Shown: positions 52,621 through 61,097 of the stretch, in pieces
Layout: every line of letters begins with the position of its first letter
How positions within the stretch are numbered: the stretch's first letter is position 1
Assembly: GCF_038719015.1 (NCBI RefSeq)
Contig: NZ_CP152276.1
Coordinates: forward strand, 251,001-315,000
Direction of reading: 5' to 3'
Source: Nguyenibacter vanlangensis
GTDB lineage: Bacteria; Pseudomonadota; Alphaproteobacteria; Acetobacterales; Acetobacteraceae
DNA: 64,000 bases
Translations under genes and position numbers: made by a program
Notes under the pieces: model-generated
Seen by the model: only the letters and a program-made list of their open reading frames with translations
What the model was told of the DNA's origin: nothing
The model's database searches: none

Positions 52621-53429
52621 GATTCAGCCCCGGTGCGGGCCCCAGTGCGGGCCCCGGTACGGGTCCAGGCGCGGGACAGGATCGCCTCGGCCTGCGCCAG
52701 GTCGGCGGGCTTGTCGATATCGACCGCGGCGCGCCCGTCCGGCAGCGGGACCAGCCGGACCGTGGCGTGGCTCAGGACTCCGATCCGTGCGCACAGCGCC
52801 GCCCGGGTCAGCCGTCCGGTCGCGTAGCGCAGCAGGAGCATCGGCCCCAGCAGGCGGGCCATGCGCAACGGGTGCTTGCGCTGTCGTTCGATCCGTTGCC
52901 ACAGCCGCACGACGCCCAGGGCGGCCGGGGTGCGGAACAGGAACAGGTTGCAGCCGGAAAAGGCGCCGTCCGCCAGGCGGATCAGCGTACGCCTGCCGCC
53001 CGGCGCATCGCGGGCGATATCGCCGGCCATGGCGATGGCGGCCGCCATGTCGCACTGGGTGCCGGCCGAGGCCAGGAACGCATCGATCCATTCGGGGCGA
53101 AGCAGCGCGTGGTCGGCCGTGGTGACCAGCAGGGGCGTGCCCAGCGTCGACAGGGCCTCCATGACGCTGGCGCTGGGTCCTGGCGCCGGGGGCAGGACGC
53201 CGACCGGGTGGTCCAGGACCCCGTCCAGGATTTCGGGTCTTTCGATGCTGACGACGATCCGGCCGACGCGTGGATGGGCCGCCAGCGCGTCCACCACCCG
53301 GGCGATCATCGGACGGCCGGCGACGGGCAGGATCGCCTTGTGCGACACGCCGGCGGCCCGGGCCATCGGGTCGGACGTGCCGGCGCGCGTGCCTGCCAGG
53401 ACCAGGACGGTCAGCAGGCCGTTCGTCAC
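52602..53429 (-). CDS. MobA-like nucleotidyltransferase
   Basis: The 275-residue protein shows the NTP-transferase signature LVLAGTRAGTSDPMARAAGVSHKAILPVAGRPMIARVVDAL (split over residues 8-50), TTADHALLRPEWIDAFL with the metal Asp, and VDIDKPADLAQAEAIL at the end. It would activate a sugar or polyol phosphate with CTP or another NTP; here probably the donor for a neighbouring transferase (inference). GTG start at 53429, overlapping the hydroxylase stop. The tail contains the short repeat RTGA x3 (52626-52670), encoded by degenerate 12-bp units, possibly slippage-prone. Confidence 0.8.
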   Translation of the reverse strand: MTNGLLTVLVLAGTRAGTSDPMARAAGVSHKAILPVAGRPMIARVVDALAAHPRVGRIVVSIERPEILDGVLDHPVGVLPPAPGPSASVMEALSTLGTPLLVTTADHALLRPEWIDAFLASAGTQCDMAAAIAMAGDIARDAPGGRRTLIRLADGAFSGCNLFLFRTPAALGVVRLWQRIERQRKHPLRMARLLGPMLLLRYATGRLTRAALCARIGVLSHATVRLVPLPDGRAAVDIDKPADLAQAEAILSRAWTRTGARTGARTGAESCASPM

Positions 53430-54208
53430 GCCGCGTTCCGCTGGGGCGGCGCGCCGTCCGGCTTCTCGCGCGGCGGCGCGCCGGTCAGGTCCATCACCCA
53501 GGGATAGAGGGTGGCTTCCTGGAGGTCGTAACCCAGGTTGAAGACATGGGCGCTGCGCGGCCGCGCGCGGGCGTCGGCGTAGTAGCTGCCGAACAGGCGG
53601 TCGACGAAGAAGCTGGTGATGCCGTAATTGCCGTCCTCGTGATGGAAATGATGCAGGACGTGGCGCTGCTTCATCTTCTGGATCCAGCGCATGCGCGGCT
53701 TGTAGTTCAGATGCTGGATGCAGTGGAAGAATTCGTAGATGCAGGTGACGGTCAGCCCGGTCCCCATCGCGGCGGCGGCCCCGCCGAGATGCCCGATCGA
53801 ATAGCCGACGGGCAGGGTGATGAGCGCGATCGTCGGCAGGGTGTTCAGCGGCGAGCCGAACAGCACGTCCAGCAGATGCGGATCCTGATGATGGTCGAAA
53901 TGGATGCGCTTCCACAATGAAGCGGTCCATTTCATCCGGTACAGGAAGCGCCCGTGCAGGATGAAGCGATGGATCAGGTACCACGCGACCGGATAGATCG
54001 CGATGACGGCGCCCATGGCGACCGCGGTAGGCAGGATGCCCGGGAAATGGCGGCCCAGCATCGCGAAGCTGGCCACGGCCAGCGCGATATAGAGCAGGAT
54101 GGTCGGATAGGTCAGGTAGGCGATCCACAACTGGCGGAGATCCATCTTGCCCAGATCGAAGCTCCGCCCGGTGCGGAGGGACCCATTGCGCAATGTCGAG
54201 CCGATCAT
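53426..54208 (-). CDS. membrane fatty-acid-hydroxylase/sterol-desaturase-type protein
   Basis: The 260-residue protein has the multi-His di-iron motifs of the fatty acid hydroxylase superfamily: HRFILHGRF, FDHHQDPH, FFHCIQHLNY and RHVLHHFHHEDGNYG, between membrane segments (TYPTILLYIALAVASFAML, AVAMGAVIAIYPVAWYLI, TIALITLPVGYSIGHLGG). In sphingolipid pathways this superfamily hydroxylates the long-chain base or the acyl chain; which is done here is unclear. Its start overlaps the LptG-like stop (ATGA) and its stop overlaps the NTP-transferase start. Confidence 0.88.
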   Translation of the reverse strand: MIGSTLRNGSLRTGRSFDLGKMDLRQLWIAYLTYPTILLYIALAVASFAMLGRHFPGILPTAVAMGAVIAIYPVAWYLIHRFILHGRFLYRMKWTASLWKRIHFDHHQDPHLLDVLFGSPLNTLPTIALITLPVGYSIGHLGGAAAAMGTGLTVTCIYEFFHCIQHLNYKPRMRWIQKMKQRHVLHHFHHEDGNYGITSFFVDRLFGSYYADARARPRSAHVFNLGYDLQEATLYPWVMDLTGAPPREKPDGAPPQRNAA

Positions 54209-55320
54209 CTCTCTTCTATCCTCAGCATCACGACGCCGACCGCGCACGTGAAGATCACGACGCCTGGCAGGGTCGCCAACAGTGCCGGCAGCGTGCCGGC
54301 ATTGCCCAGGGCCCGCAGCAGTCCCTGGAACACCACGAACAGCAGGCCAGCCCCCAGGCACCAGACGGGCAGCCAGCTTCGCGTACCCGTCCGCGGTGGG
54401 ATATAGACCACCGGCAGCGCCAATAACAGCATGACGACGAAAGTCAGCGGGGTTAGCGCGCGATCCAGCAATGCGGTCCGAAGATAGCCCGGCGGCTGGC
54501 TGGATGGCGCGCGGCCCTGCAGCATGGAAATCGCCGCCGCGGCCGATAGCGGCGGCGTATCGGCCGCCAGGCGCATCACCTGCGCCGGGGTCAGCGGATC
54601 CGGCCCGTCCAGGTCCCGTATCGGGCCGGATGGCAGAGCGGCGGGCCGGACCGATACGGAGGCGACATGCAGCCCGCGGCCGAGGCCGCCGATCCAGTGT
54701 CCGTGTGCGTAACGGGCCGAATCGAGATGGCTGGCTTGCGTCAGCCGCCCGGCCGCGTCGCGCCGATACAGATCCACCTTGCAGAGCAGCCGCCCGCCCT
54801 CTGCCGCATAGCCGACATCGACCAGCGTCGCGCCGCTACGGAACCAGAATCCGTGCCCGGCTTCGGGATGGGGGTCGGTTTCGTTCCACCATTGCGCCAG
54901 CACCAGTTCGGTGCGCGGCGTGACCTGGTCGTCCAGCACCATGTCGGCCAGACCCAGCCCCAGGACGGCCGGCAGGCACAGCGCGACCAGACCGGGCGTC
55001 GACAGGCCCGCCGCCCGCAGGATGGCGATTTCGCTGTTCGTCGTCATCTGGACCAGCAGGAGCAGCGCGCCGATCAGGACGGCCAGCGGACAGATGGTGC
55101 CCAGCAGCATCGGCGCGCGCAGGAGCGTGAAATAGAGCACGCCGCCGAGCCCGAGATGCCGTTCCAGGATCGGGGTCAATTGTTCCAGCAGCGCCAGGAT
55201 TTCCATCAATGCAACCAGGATCGCGCCCGTAGTGGCGACGCGCAGCACCAGCTCGCGCGACAGATAGAAGAGCAGGACGCGGGACCTGCGCGACGACGTG
55301 GGGACCGTGGCGTGCCGCAT
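54205..55320 (-). CDS. LptF/LptG family permease (second of pair)
   Basis: The 371-residue protein has the YjgP/YjgQ layout: three N-terminal helices (SRELVLRVATTGAILVALMEILALLEQL is helix 1, then LLRAPMLLGTICPLAVLIGALLLLVQMTTNSEIAIL), a periplasmic beta-jellyroll part (GFWFRSGATLVDVGYA...) and three C-terminal helices (LTPLTFVVMLLLALPVVY and so on). LptFG form the LPS-extracting ABC permease. Alphaproteobacteria normally keep lptFG near lptD; here the pair is within lipid genes and lacks lptB/lptC, so it may export a different lipid (inference). It overlaps its partner by ATGA. Confidence 0.87.
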   Translation of the reverse strand: MRHATVPTSSRRSRVLLFYLSRELVLRVATTGAILVALMEILALLEQLTPILERHLGLGGVLYFTLLRAPMLLGTICPLAVLIGALLLLVQMTTNSEIAILRAAGLSTPGLVALCLPAVLGLGLADMVLDDQVTPRTELVLAQWWNETDPHPEAGHGFWFRSGATLVDVGYAAEGGRLLCKVDLYRRDAAGRLTQASHLDSARYAHGHWIGGLGRGLHVASVSVRPAALPSGPIRDLDGPDPLTPAQVMRLAADTPPLSAAAAISMLQGRAPSSQPPGYLRTALLDRALTPLTFVVMLLLALPVVYIPPRTGTRSWLPVWCLGAGLLFVVFQGLLRALGNAGTLPALLATLPGVVIFTCAVGVVMLRIEER

Positions 55321-56534
55321 CAGGACGGGCCGGTGGCGGGACGCCGCCGCCATGTCCATGCCCATATCCATGCCTGGCCGGCCCCCGCCGATCCTGCGCG
55401 GCGTAGCGCCAGCCAGGTGCAGGCGCAGCAGAACAGGGCATAGGGGCCCCAGATCGCCGGCCATGGCGACAGGCCGCGGCTGGCGACCAGGCTCTGCCCC
55501 AGTTGCAGCGCGTGGTCGAACCCGACCAGGCTGACCGCCGCGATCGCCAGGCCCAGATTCTGCCGCTGCCGCTTGGCCAGGCCGGCCAGGGCGCAGGCCA
55601 GAAGCGGGATGAACGGAATGGCCATGGCGCGCGCAAGGCGGAAATGCAGCTCGGCCAGCAGGTGGGACCGCCGGATGGCGGGATCATGGCCGCGGATCGC
55701 CCGGCGCAGTTCGGGCACGGTCAGTTCCCGCTCGTCATTGCCGCGCGGGCGGAAGGCGCGGGCCGTGTTGCGCGTGCGGAACAGGCGGGTCGTGCTGTCG
55801 AAGAGCGTCAGGGTCGGCCGGCCGTCGTCCCGGTCGGTGACGATGATGCCGTGCGCCAGGTCCAGGCGTACGACGTCGTTGTCGCCAGTCATGAGCAGCC
55901 GGCCGGCGGCGGCGGTGATATCGCGCTCCAGCCCCGGGCTTCGTTCGCGCAGGAAGACGTGGAACAGGCGGGTACCGGCCCCTTCGACCTGGTCGGCGGT
56001 CAGCATCAGCGTGCCGCTGGGCGTGGCGAACATCCGGCTTTGCAGGTGCGGCGCCCACCCGGCATGGCTGGCCAGGTACAGCGCCTGACGGAAATCGTAG
56101 CGGGCATAGGGCTGGATGAAGCCATACAGCGCGAAGCTGATCGCCGCCAGTGCCAGGCCGGAGGCGACGAAGGGACGGGCGATGCGCAGCAGGGACGTGC
56201 CGCCGGCCATCAAGGCGTCGATCTCGTTGTTCTGGCTCATTCTCCGTACGACGGAAAACACGCTGACGCAGATCGCGGCCGGCAGCGCCAGCCCCAGATA
56301 ATGCGGCACCAGGTCGGCCAGCAGGCCCGCGAAGACCTTCAGCGTCCCGCCGTCGGCTGCCAGGACGTCGAACAGGACCAGCAGCCGTTCCAGGAGCAGC
56401 GCGGTCATCACGACGCCCAGCGAGATCGAGAAAGGGGGAAGCATCTGCGCGATCAGGTACCGGTCCAGCGTTCCCGGAAGGATTCGCCGGACGGAAGGAG
56501 GCCAGGACGGAGGAATGAGAGACGCGCGCATCAT
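55320..56534 (-). CDS. LptF/LptG family permease (first of pair)
   Basis: The 404-residue protein begins after a short cytosolic part with DRYLIAQMLPPFSISLGVVMTALLLERLLVLFDVL, followed by ALPAAICVSVFSVVRRMSQNNEIDALMAGGTSLL. The NEI(D)AL turn is typical of LptF/G coupling helices. A soluble jellyroll (SRMFATPSGTLMLTADQVEG, RLFHVFLRERSPG) and three further helices (FRLARAMAIPFIPLLACALAGLA onward) follow. Two ATGs (56534, 56531) exist; a TTG at 56588 would add 18 residues. Together with the next gene it forms a heterodimeric pair. Confidence 0.87.
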   Translation of the reverse strand: MMRASLIPPSWPPSVRRILPGTLDRYLIAQMLPPFSISLGVVMTALLLERLLVLFDVLAADGGTLKVFAGLLADLVPHYLGLALPAAICVSVFSVVRRMSQNNEIDALMAGGTSLLRIARPFVASGLALAAISFALYGFIQPYARYDFRQALYLASHAGWAPHLQSRMFATPSGTLMLTADQVEGAGTRLFHVFLRERSPGLERDITAAAGRLLMTGDNDVVRLDLAHGIIVTDRDDGRPTLTLFDSTTRLFRTRNTARAFRPRGNDERELTVPELRRAIRGHDPAIRRSHLLAELHFRLARAMAIPFIPLLACALAGLAKRQRQNLGLAIAAVSLVGFDHALQLGQSLVASRGLSPWPAIWGPYALFCCACTWLALRRAGSAGAGQAWIWAWTWRRRPATGPS

Positions 56535-56591
56535 GGCGTCCAACACATACGCGCCGCGTTCAACGGACTCAAATCGCACCGGGCTCAAAAC

Positions 56592-57500
56592 TCAAAATCG
56601 CACGCGGGCGGCTCTTTCCGTCTCGATCGACCAGCAGGGCAGTTCGCGTACGACGTGTCCCGAGGTGACGATGCGGCGGTGGATCTCGGCCCGGTAGCCC
56701 CGGGTGGTGGCGGTGACGGCGATCCGGTGCCATGCCGCCGCCCGTTCCTGGCGCCTGGCGTGCATCGATGCGGAGGCGATGCCCAGGACCGGAACCAGCC
56801 CCTCGGGCCCGGGCAGGGTGGACATGCAGGATATGTGCGCATGGCCGTGCAGGACCATTTCGGCGCCCGTCCTGGCGATCGCGGCGGCGAACAGGCCGGC
56901 ATCCAGCAGCGACTTGCGGTGCGATACCAGGCCGGTGATGGGCGGATGATGGATCATGACCACGCGGAAGCGGCCCTGCCGCCCGGCTTCATGCAGGATA
57001 TCGGCCAGGCGGGCCGCCTGCCTGGCGCCGATCCGTCCGGCGGCGGAGAACCAGGCCATCGGCCGTGCCGAATTGACGCCGATCAGCGCCAGCGGGCCGA
57101 TATGGCGCAGGTAAGGGAAACCGTCGGCGTCCGCTGCCATCCACGGGGCCCACTGGCCCAGCGTCTCGGACCACGATTCGCGGACCAGCATGTCGTGATT
57201 GCCGGGAATGGCGCAGATCGGACCCGGCAGGCGCGTATGCAGCCATTCGGCCGCCTGCCGGCATTCGGCCGGCAGGCCCAGATTGGTCAGGTCGCCCGTC
57301 AGCGCCACGACATCCGGAGCCATCGCACGGATATCGGCGGCAACGGCGTCCGCCACCGCGCGGACATGCAGGAAGCGCCGCTTGCAGCGCCAGGAGATCT
57401 GACTGGTCATCCGCTTGTTCAGCAACGCCCTGGCCGGAATGCGCAGCCTGTCATGCGGCAGATGCAGGTCTGAGAGATGGGCCAGCGTGATCTCGGGCAA
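56592..57500 (-). CDS. calcineurin-like metallophosphoesterase
   Basis: The 302-residue protein has the five metallophosphoesterase motifs in order: HLSDLHL, ALTGDLTNLG, IPGNHDML, MIHHPPITG and LHGHAH. The start is TTG (57500) preceded by AGGAG at 8 bp. It heads the leftward operon and is divergent from the lipid kinase, 138 bp between starts. In lipid loci such enzymes can hydrolyse pyrophosphate-lipid or nucleoside-diphosphate-lipid intermediates (as LpxH does for UDP-diacylglucosamine). Here a CDP-lipid is conceivable. Confidence 0.87.
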   Translation of the reverse strand: MPEITLAHLSDLHLPHDRLRIPARALLNKRMTSQISWRCKRRFLHVRAVADAVAADIRAMAPDVVALTGDLTNLGLPAECRQAAEWLHTRLPGPICAIPGNHDMLVRESWSETLGQWAPWMAADADGFPYLRHIGPLALIGVNSARPMAWFSAAGRIGARQAARLADILHEAGRQGRFRVVMIHHPPITGLVSHRKSLLDAGLFAAAIARTGAEMVLHGHAHISCMSTLPGPEGLVPVLGIASASMHARRQERAAAWHRIAVTATTRGYRAEIHRRIVTSGHVVRELPCWSIETERAARVRF

Positions 57501-57638
57501 GCAAAGCACTCCTGTGGCCGGCGCAGGCGGGCGCGGGGCTTCGTGGACGGGGCATCGATGTTCCCGCCTTGCAATGGCGTCTGGAACGCGGCTTATGAGC
57601 CTACGAATGTACGACGCACAGAAAAAGGCCGGCGCGGC

Positions 57639-58622
57639 GTGAGCGAACCGTTTGCCCTGATCCATAATTCGCGCAGTCGGCGCAATGGGGTGGAGGATGG
57701 CAGTTTCCGCAAGCGGGCGGCCCGCGCGCTGGGGCCGCTCTTCTTCCATTCCACCAGCCGGACCCTGCTGCCCGAAGCGGTGGCTGAACTGGCGCGGCGC
57801 GAGGTCGGGGTCATCGCCGTCGATGGCGGGGATGGCACGGTCAGCGACGTCATGTCGGCCATCCATCGCTTCTACCCGACGGATGCGCTGCCGGCGCTGG
57901 CGGTCCTGCCGTCGGGCAATACCAACCTGATTGCCGCCGATGTGGGGTTCGGCCTGCGCGGCCGCGCGGCGCTGGAACGCCTGACGGTCATGGCGCGCGC
58001 GGGCACGCTGCGCAGCACGGTCGCCCGGCGCGACGCGCTGGCCATTCGATGGTCCGATTCTACGCGCCCGGTAGCCCTGGGCATGTTCCATGGGGCGGCG
58101 GCCTTCACAAAGGGGGTTCGCATCGCCCACCGGCCGGCCATCCTGAACCGGTTCTCGCACGATATCGCGGTCGCCGTGGCCATCGCGTCGTCGTTGGGAC
58201 GTCTGATGTTCCGCTCCACACGCCGCAAATGGCTGGCTGGGAATCCGGTCACCCTGGCCGTCGGGGCGGAGGCGCCGCGGACGATGGATTGCTTCCTGTT
58301 CATGGCCACGACCCTGCGTTGCCTGCCGCGCGGCATGTGGCCTTTCGCCGCGCGGCAAGGGGCGGACGACGGAGCAGGATTGGCCTACTTGAACGTGCGG
58401 GCCTTTCCCGAGCGGCTGCTCGCGGCGACATGGGCTTCGCTGCGGGGCGAGACGCCGGCCTGGCTGGACAGTGCGCCGGCCTATGAACGGGGGCGGGCCG
58501 ACTGCCTGTCGCTGCGGATCGACGGGTCCTTCGTTCTGGACGGCGAAATCTGGGATTCCGGCCCGGATGGGCGAACGATCCTGACGGCCGGCCCGCGTTT
58601 CGATTTCATCCGGGGGGCGTGA
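57639..58622 (+). CDS. diacylglycerol/ceramide kinase-like lipid kinase
   Basis: The 327-residue protein belongs to the DAGK catalytic family: ALIHNSRSRRN (start), VIAVDGGDGTVSDVMSAI with the GGDGT nucleotide motif, LPSGNTNLIAADVGFG, and DGEIWDSG late (the DGE acidic motif). Members phosphorylate lipid hydroxyls (diacylglycerol, sphingosine, ceramide). The neighbourhood, and the similar kinase in the Caulobacter sphingolipid locus, point to ceramide as substrate (inference). The start is a GTG at 57639; its stop overlaps the next gene (TGATG). Confidence 0.85.
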   Translation: MSEPFALIHNSRSRRNGVEDGSFRKRAARALGPLFFHSTSRTLLPEAVAELARREVGVIAVDGGDGTVSDVMSAIHRFYPTDALPALAVLPSGNTNLIAADVGFGLRGRAALERLTVMARAGTLRSTVARRDALAIRWSDSTRPVALGMFHGAAAFTKGVRIAHRPAILNRFSHDIAVAVAIASSLGRLMFRSTRRKWLAGNPVTLAVGAEAPRTMDCFLFMATTLRCLPRGMWPFAARQGADDGAGLAYLNVRAFPERLLAATWASLRGETPAWLDSAPAYERGRADCLSLRIDGSFVLDGEIWDSGPDGRTILTAGPRFDFIRGA

Positions 58623-59602
58623 TGGGGTCCGATCATTCCGCCATGGCGGCGGCAGGGCGGGTGGGGCACCTGCTGGCCGGTGAACTGATCCAGTCGGTCG
58701 ACCCTGCCGTCACCGATTTCGTGGCGCGGCTGGTGGGCGACGCGCCGGTGCTGGGGGTCCTGTTCTATGGCTCGGCATTGCGGCAGGCAGATCCGGACGG
58801 AGTCCTGGATTTCTATGTGGTGGTGGCGCGCCAGGCCGACTGGCCGCGCGGCCGTGCGGCCAGGGTGGCCAACGCTTTGCTGCCGCCGAACGTGGAATAT
58901 CATGAAGCGACGGCCGGTGGTCGGTTTCTGCGCGCCAAGGTCGCGATCGTCACGCTGGCCCAGTTCCGGGCGCTGACCGGTCGCGGCACGCTGGACACCA
59001 CGATCTGGGCCCGGTTCTGTCAGCCGGCGCGGCTGGTGTGGGTGCGGGATGCCGATGCCGCCGATGCCATTCTGGGCTGCCTGATCCGGGCGATTGCGGT
59101 GGCGTCGTGGTGGGCGGCCTGTCTCGGCCCCGTGCAGGGAACGGCGGAACTGTACTGGGATGGGCTGTTTGCCCGGACATACGGTGCCGAACTGCGCGTC
59201 GAAACGGCGGCCCGGGCCCGCAGCCTGCTGGACGGCCGGGTGGCGCGCTACCGCGCCCTGCTGGAGGCGGCATGGCAGGCATCGGGCCTGTCCTTTACCC
59301 AGACGGGTGACCAGTTTCGTCCCGCGCTGCCGGACGCGGTCCGGGCGCGGGCATGGCGGAGGTGGGCGCTGCGCAGCCGGCTCGGGCGTCCGTTGAACGT
59401 GGCGCGCCTGGCCAAGGCCGTGTTCACCTTCGCCGGGGGGGCGCGCTATGTCGCTTGGAAGATCCGCCGCCATTCCGGGGTCGAACTGCGGCTGACGCCG
59501 TTTGCCGAGCGCCATCCGCTGCTCTGCCTGCCCCGGCTGTTATGGTCGCTGCACCGGGCGGGATTGTTTCGGCGGACGGAACAGCGGGACGGCAGCCCCT
59601 GA
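58622..59602 (+). CDS. Tam41-like nucleotidyltransferase (putative lipid-phosphate cytidylyltransferase)
   Basis: A 326-residue protein with the nucleotidyltransferase pattern VLGVLFYGSALRQADPDGVLDFYVVVARQADWPRG (split, near residues 42-75). YGS followed by LDF matches the active-site order of Tam41/Mmp37, a mitochondrial and bacterial CDP-diacylglycerol synthase. The rest (KVAIVTLAQFRALTG, helical C-terminus to RRHSGVELRLTPFAERHPL) is also helical as in Tam41. The resemblance is in motifs, not overall identity that I can measure. Overlap with the lipid kinase suggests it uses the kinase product. Confidence 0.65.
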   Translation: MGSDHSAMAAAGRVGHLLAGELIQSVDPAVTDFVARLVGDAPVLGVLFYGSALRQADPDGVLDFYVVVARQADWPRGRAARVANALLPPNVEYHEATAGGRFLRAKVAIVTLAQFRALTGRGTLDTTIWARFCQPARLVWVRDADAADAILGCLIRAIAVASWWAACLGPVQGTAELYWDGLFARTYGAELRVETAARARSLLDGRVARYRALLEAAWQASGLSFTQTGDQFRPALPDAVRARAWRRWALRSRLGRPLNVARLAKAVFTFAGGARYVAWKIRRHSGVELRLTPFAERHPLLCLPRLLWSLHRAGLFRRTEQRDGSP

Positions 59603-59614
59603 CCAGGCTGTGCC

Positions 59615-60811
59615 TTATTGCCGCAGGCCCAGTTCGCCGGCCACGGTGGCGAAGACGTCCACCGCGCGGTCGATCTGCGCGGCACTGTGCGTCGCCATCA
59701 CCGAACTGCGCAGCAGAGGATGCTGGTCCGGCGTCGCGGGCGGCAGGCTGAGATTCACGTAGACACCCAGATCCAGCAGCCGGTTCCAGAACCGTACCGC
59801 CTGCGCGACGTCGTCCAGCACTACGGAGACCACCGGGCTGGCCTGCGGGCCGGTACGTAGGCCGGCGGCATTCAGCCCGGCATGAAGCCGGCGTGCATTG
59901 TCCATCAGAGCGTGGCGCAGTTCGGGCCGGCTTTCCAGTTCGCCCAATGCGGCCATCGTCGCCGCGATGACGTCGGGCGGCAAGGATGCGGTGAACATGT
60001 AAGGGCGCGAGCACAGGCGAATCAGGTCCAGCCCGTCATGGTCCGATACGCAATAGCCGCCGACCGTGCCCAGGCTTTTGGAAAACGTGCCGACCACGAA
60101 GTCGACATCGGCTTCGACGCCGTCGGCTTCCGCCACGCCGCGGCCGTGTGCGCCCATGACGCCGACCGAATGGGCCTCATCGGCCAGCAACCATGCGCCG
60201 GTCTCGCGTTTCACGGCGGCGAATTCGGCCATCGGCACGACATCGCCCATCATGGAATAGATGCCTTCGACCACGATCAGCTTCGCTCCCGGCGTGCCGT
60301 CCAGGCGGCGCAGGCGCTTGCGCAGGTCCTCGGGATCATTATGGCGGAACCGAATCACCTGCGCATGGCCCAAGCGGCTGCCGTCATAGATGCTGGCGTG
60401 GCTGTCGGCATCCAGCAGCAGGTAGTCGTCCTTGCCGGCCAGGGCGGAGATCACGCCCAGATTGGCCTGGTATCCCGTCGAAAACACCATGCAATGGCGT
60501 CGCCGGAAGAACCGGGCGATGCGCTCCTCCAACTGGCGGTGCAGGCCCTGGGTCCCGTTTGCGATCCGTGACCCGGTGGTGCCCACGCCGTGGGTGCGCA
60601 ACGTGTCGATCGCGGCCGTGACAGCGGATTCGGACTGGCTGAGGCCCAGATAATTGTTGGTGCCGAACAGCAGCGTCTCGCGTCCTTCGATCAGCCCGAC
60701 GGTCGAGGAGACCGGCCGCTCGATCACCACGGCAAACGGATTGCGGCCGCCACCCGCAGTGACGGCGGCCAGCGAACGGGCCAGCCCGTCATACTTGCTG
60801 AAAATCGACAT
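59615..60811 (-). CDS. spt: serine palmitoyltransferase (alpha-oxoamine synthase)
   Basis: SPT condenses serine with an acyl thioester to 3-oxosphinganine, the committed sphingolipid step. The 398-residue protein matches soluble bacterial SPT: NNYLGLS, FSTGYQANLG, DADSHASIYDG with the stacking His138, LLADEAHSVGVMG with Asp211 and His214, and PLP-lysine Lys245 in VVGTFSKSLGTVGGY. The ACP gene next to it and a ligase gene make the Caulobacter-type set. Other family members (KBL, BioF, HemA) differ at the GTFSKSLG surroundings. Confidence 0.92.
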   Translation of the reverse strand: MSIFSKYDGLARSLAAVTAGGGRNPFAVVIERPVSSTVGLIEGRETLLFGTNNYLGLSQSESAVTAAIDTLRTHGVGTTGSRIANGTQGLHRQLEERIARFFRRRHCMVFSTGYQANLGVISALAGKDDYLLLDADSHASIYDGSRLGHAQVIRFRHNDPEDLRKRLRRLDGTPGAKLIVVEGIYSMMGDVVPMAEFAAVKRETGAWLLADEAHSVGVMGAHGRGVAEADGVEADVDFVVGTFSKSLGTVGGYCVSDHDGLDLIRLCSRPYMFTASLPPDVIAATMAALGELESRPELRHALMDNARRLHAGLNAAGLRTGPQASPVVSVVLDDVAQAVRFWNRLLDLGVYVNLSLPPATPDQHPLLRSSVMATHSAAQIDRAVDVFATVAGELGLRQ

Positions 60812-60816
60812 CGGGA

Positions 60817-61068
60817 TCAGCCGCCGTGTTTCAGCGACACGATGCAGGCGGCCAGGTCGTCGATGGTCCGGATATCGGCAAGCCGGTCGAGCGGCACGGA
60901 GACGTCGAGCGAATCCTCGATCTCCATCACGAAATTCATGACCGCGAGTGAATCGAACGCCAGGTCCTCGACGATCTTGCTGCCGCCATCGATGTCCCGG
61001 GGAACCTTCGGATTGGCCAGCAATGTCTGGATGATCAGGGCAGAGACCTCTGCCGTCGTTTCACTCAT
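60817..61068 (-). CDS. acyl carrier protein of the sphingolipid locus
   Basis: An 83-residue ACP with the phosphopantetheine Ser40 in LAFDSLAVMNFVMEIED and Ile/Leu-rich helices around it. It differs from acpP at 44482 ([12 protein letters not shown]), so it is a specialised carrier, lying 5 bp from spt and 29 bp from the ligase gene. In Caulobacter a comparable ACP delivers the fatty acyl chain to SPT. The ATG at 61068 follows AGGAAG. Confidence 0.9.
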   Translation of the reverse strand: MSETTAEVSALIIQTLLANPKVPRDIDGGSKIVEDLAFDSLAVMNFVMEIEDSLDVSVPLDRLADIRTIDDLAACIVSLKHGG

Positions 61069-61097
61069 CGATGTCTTCCTTTTGCAGAGCTGCCCGG

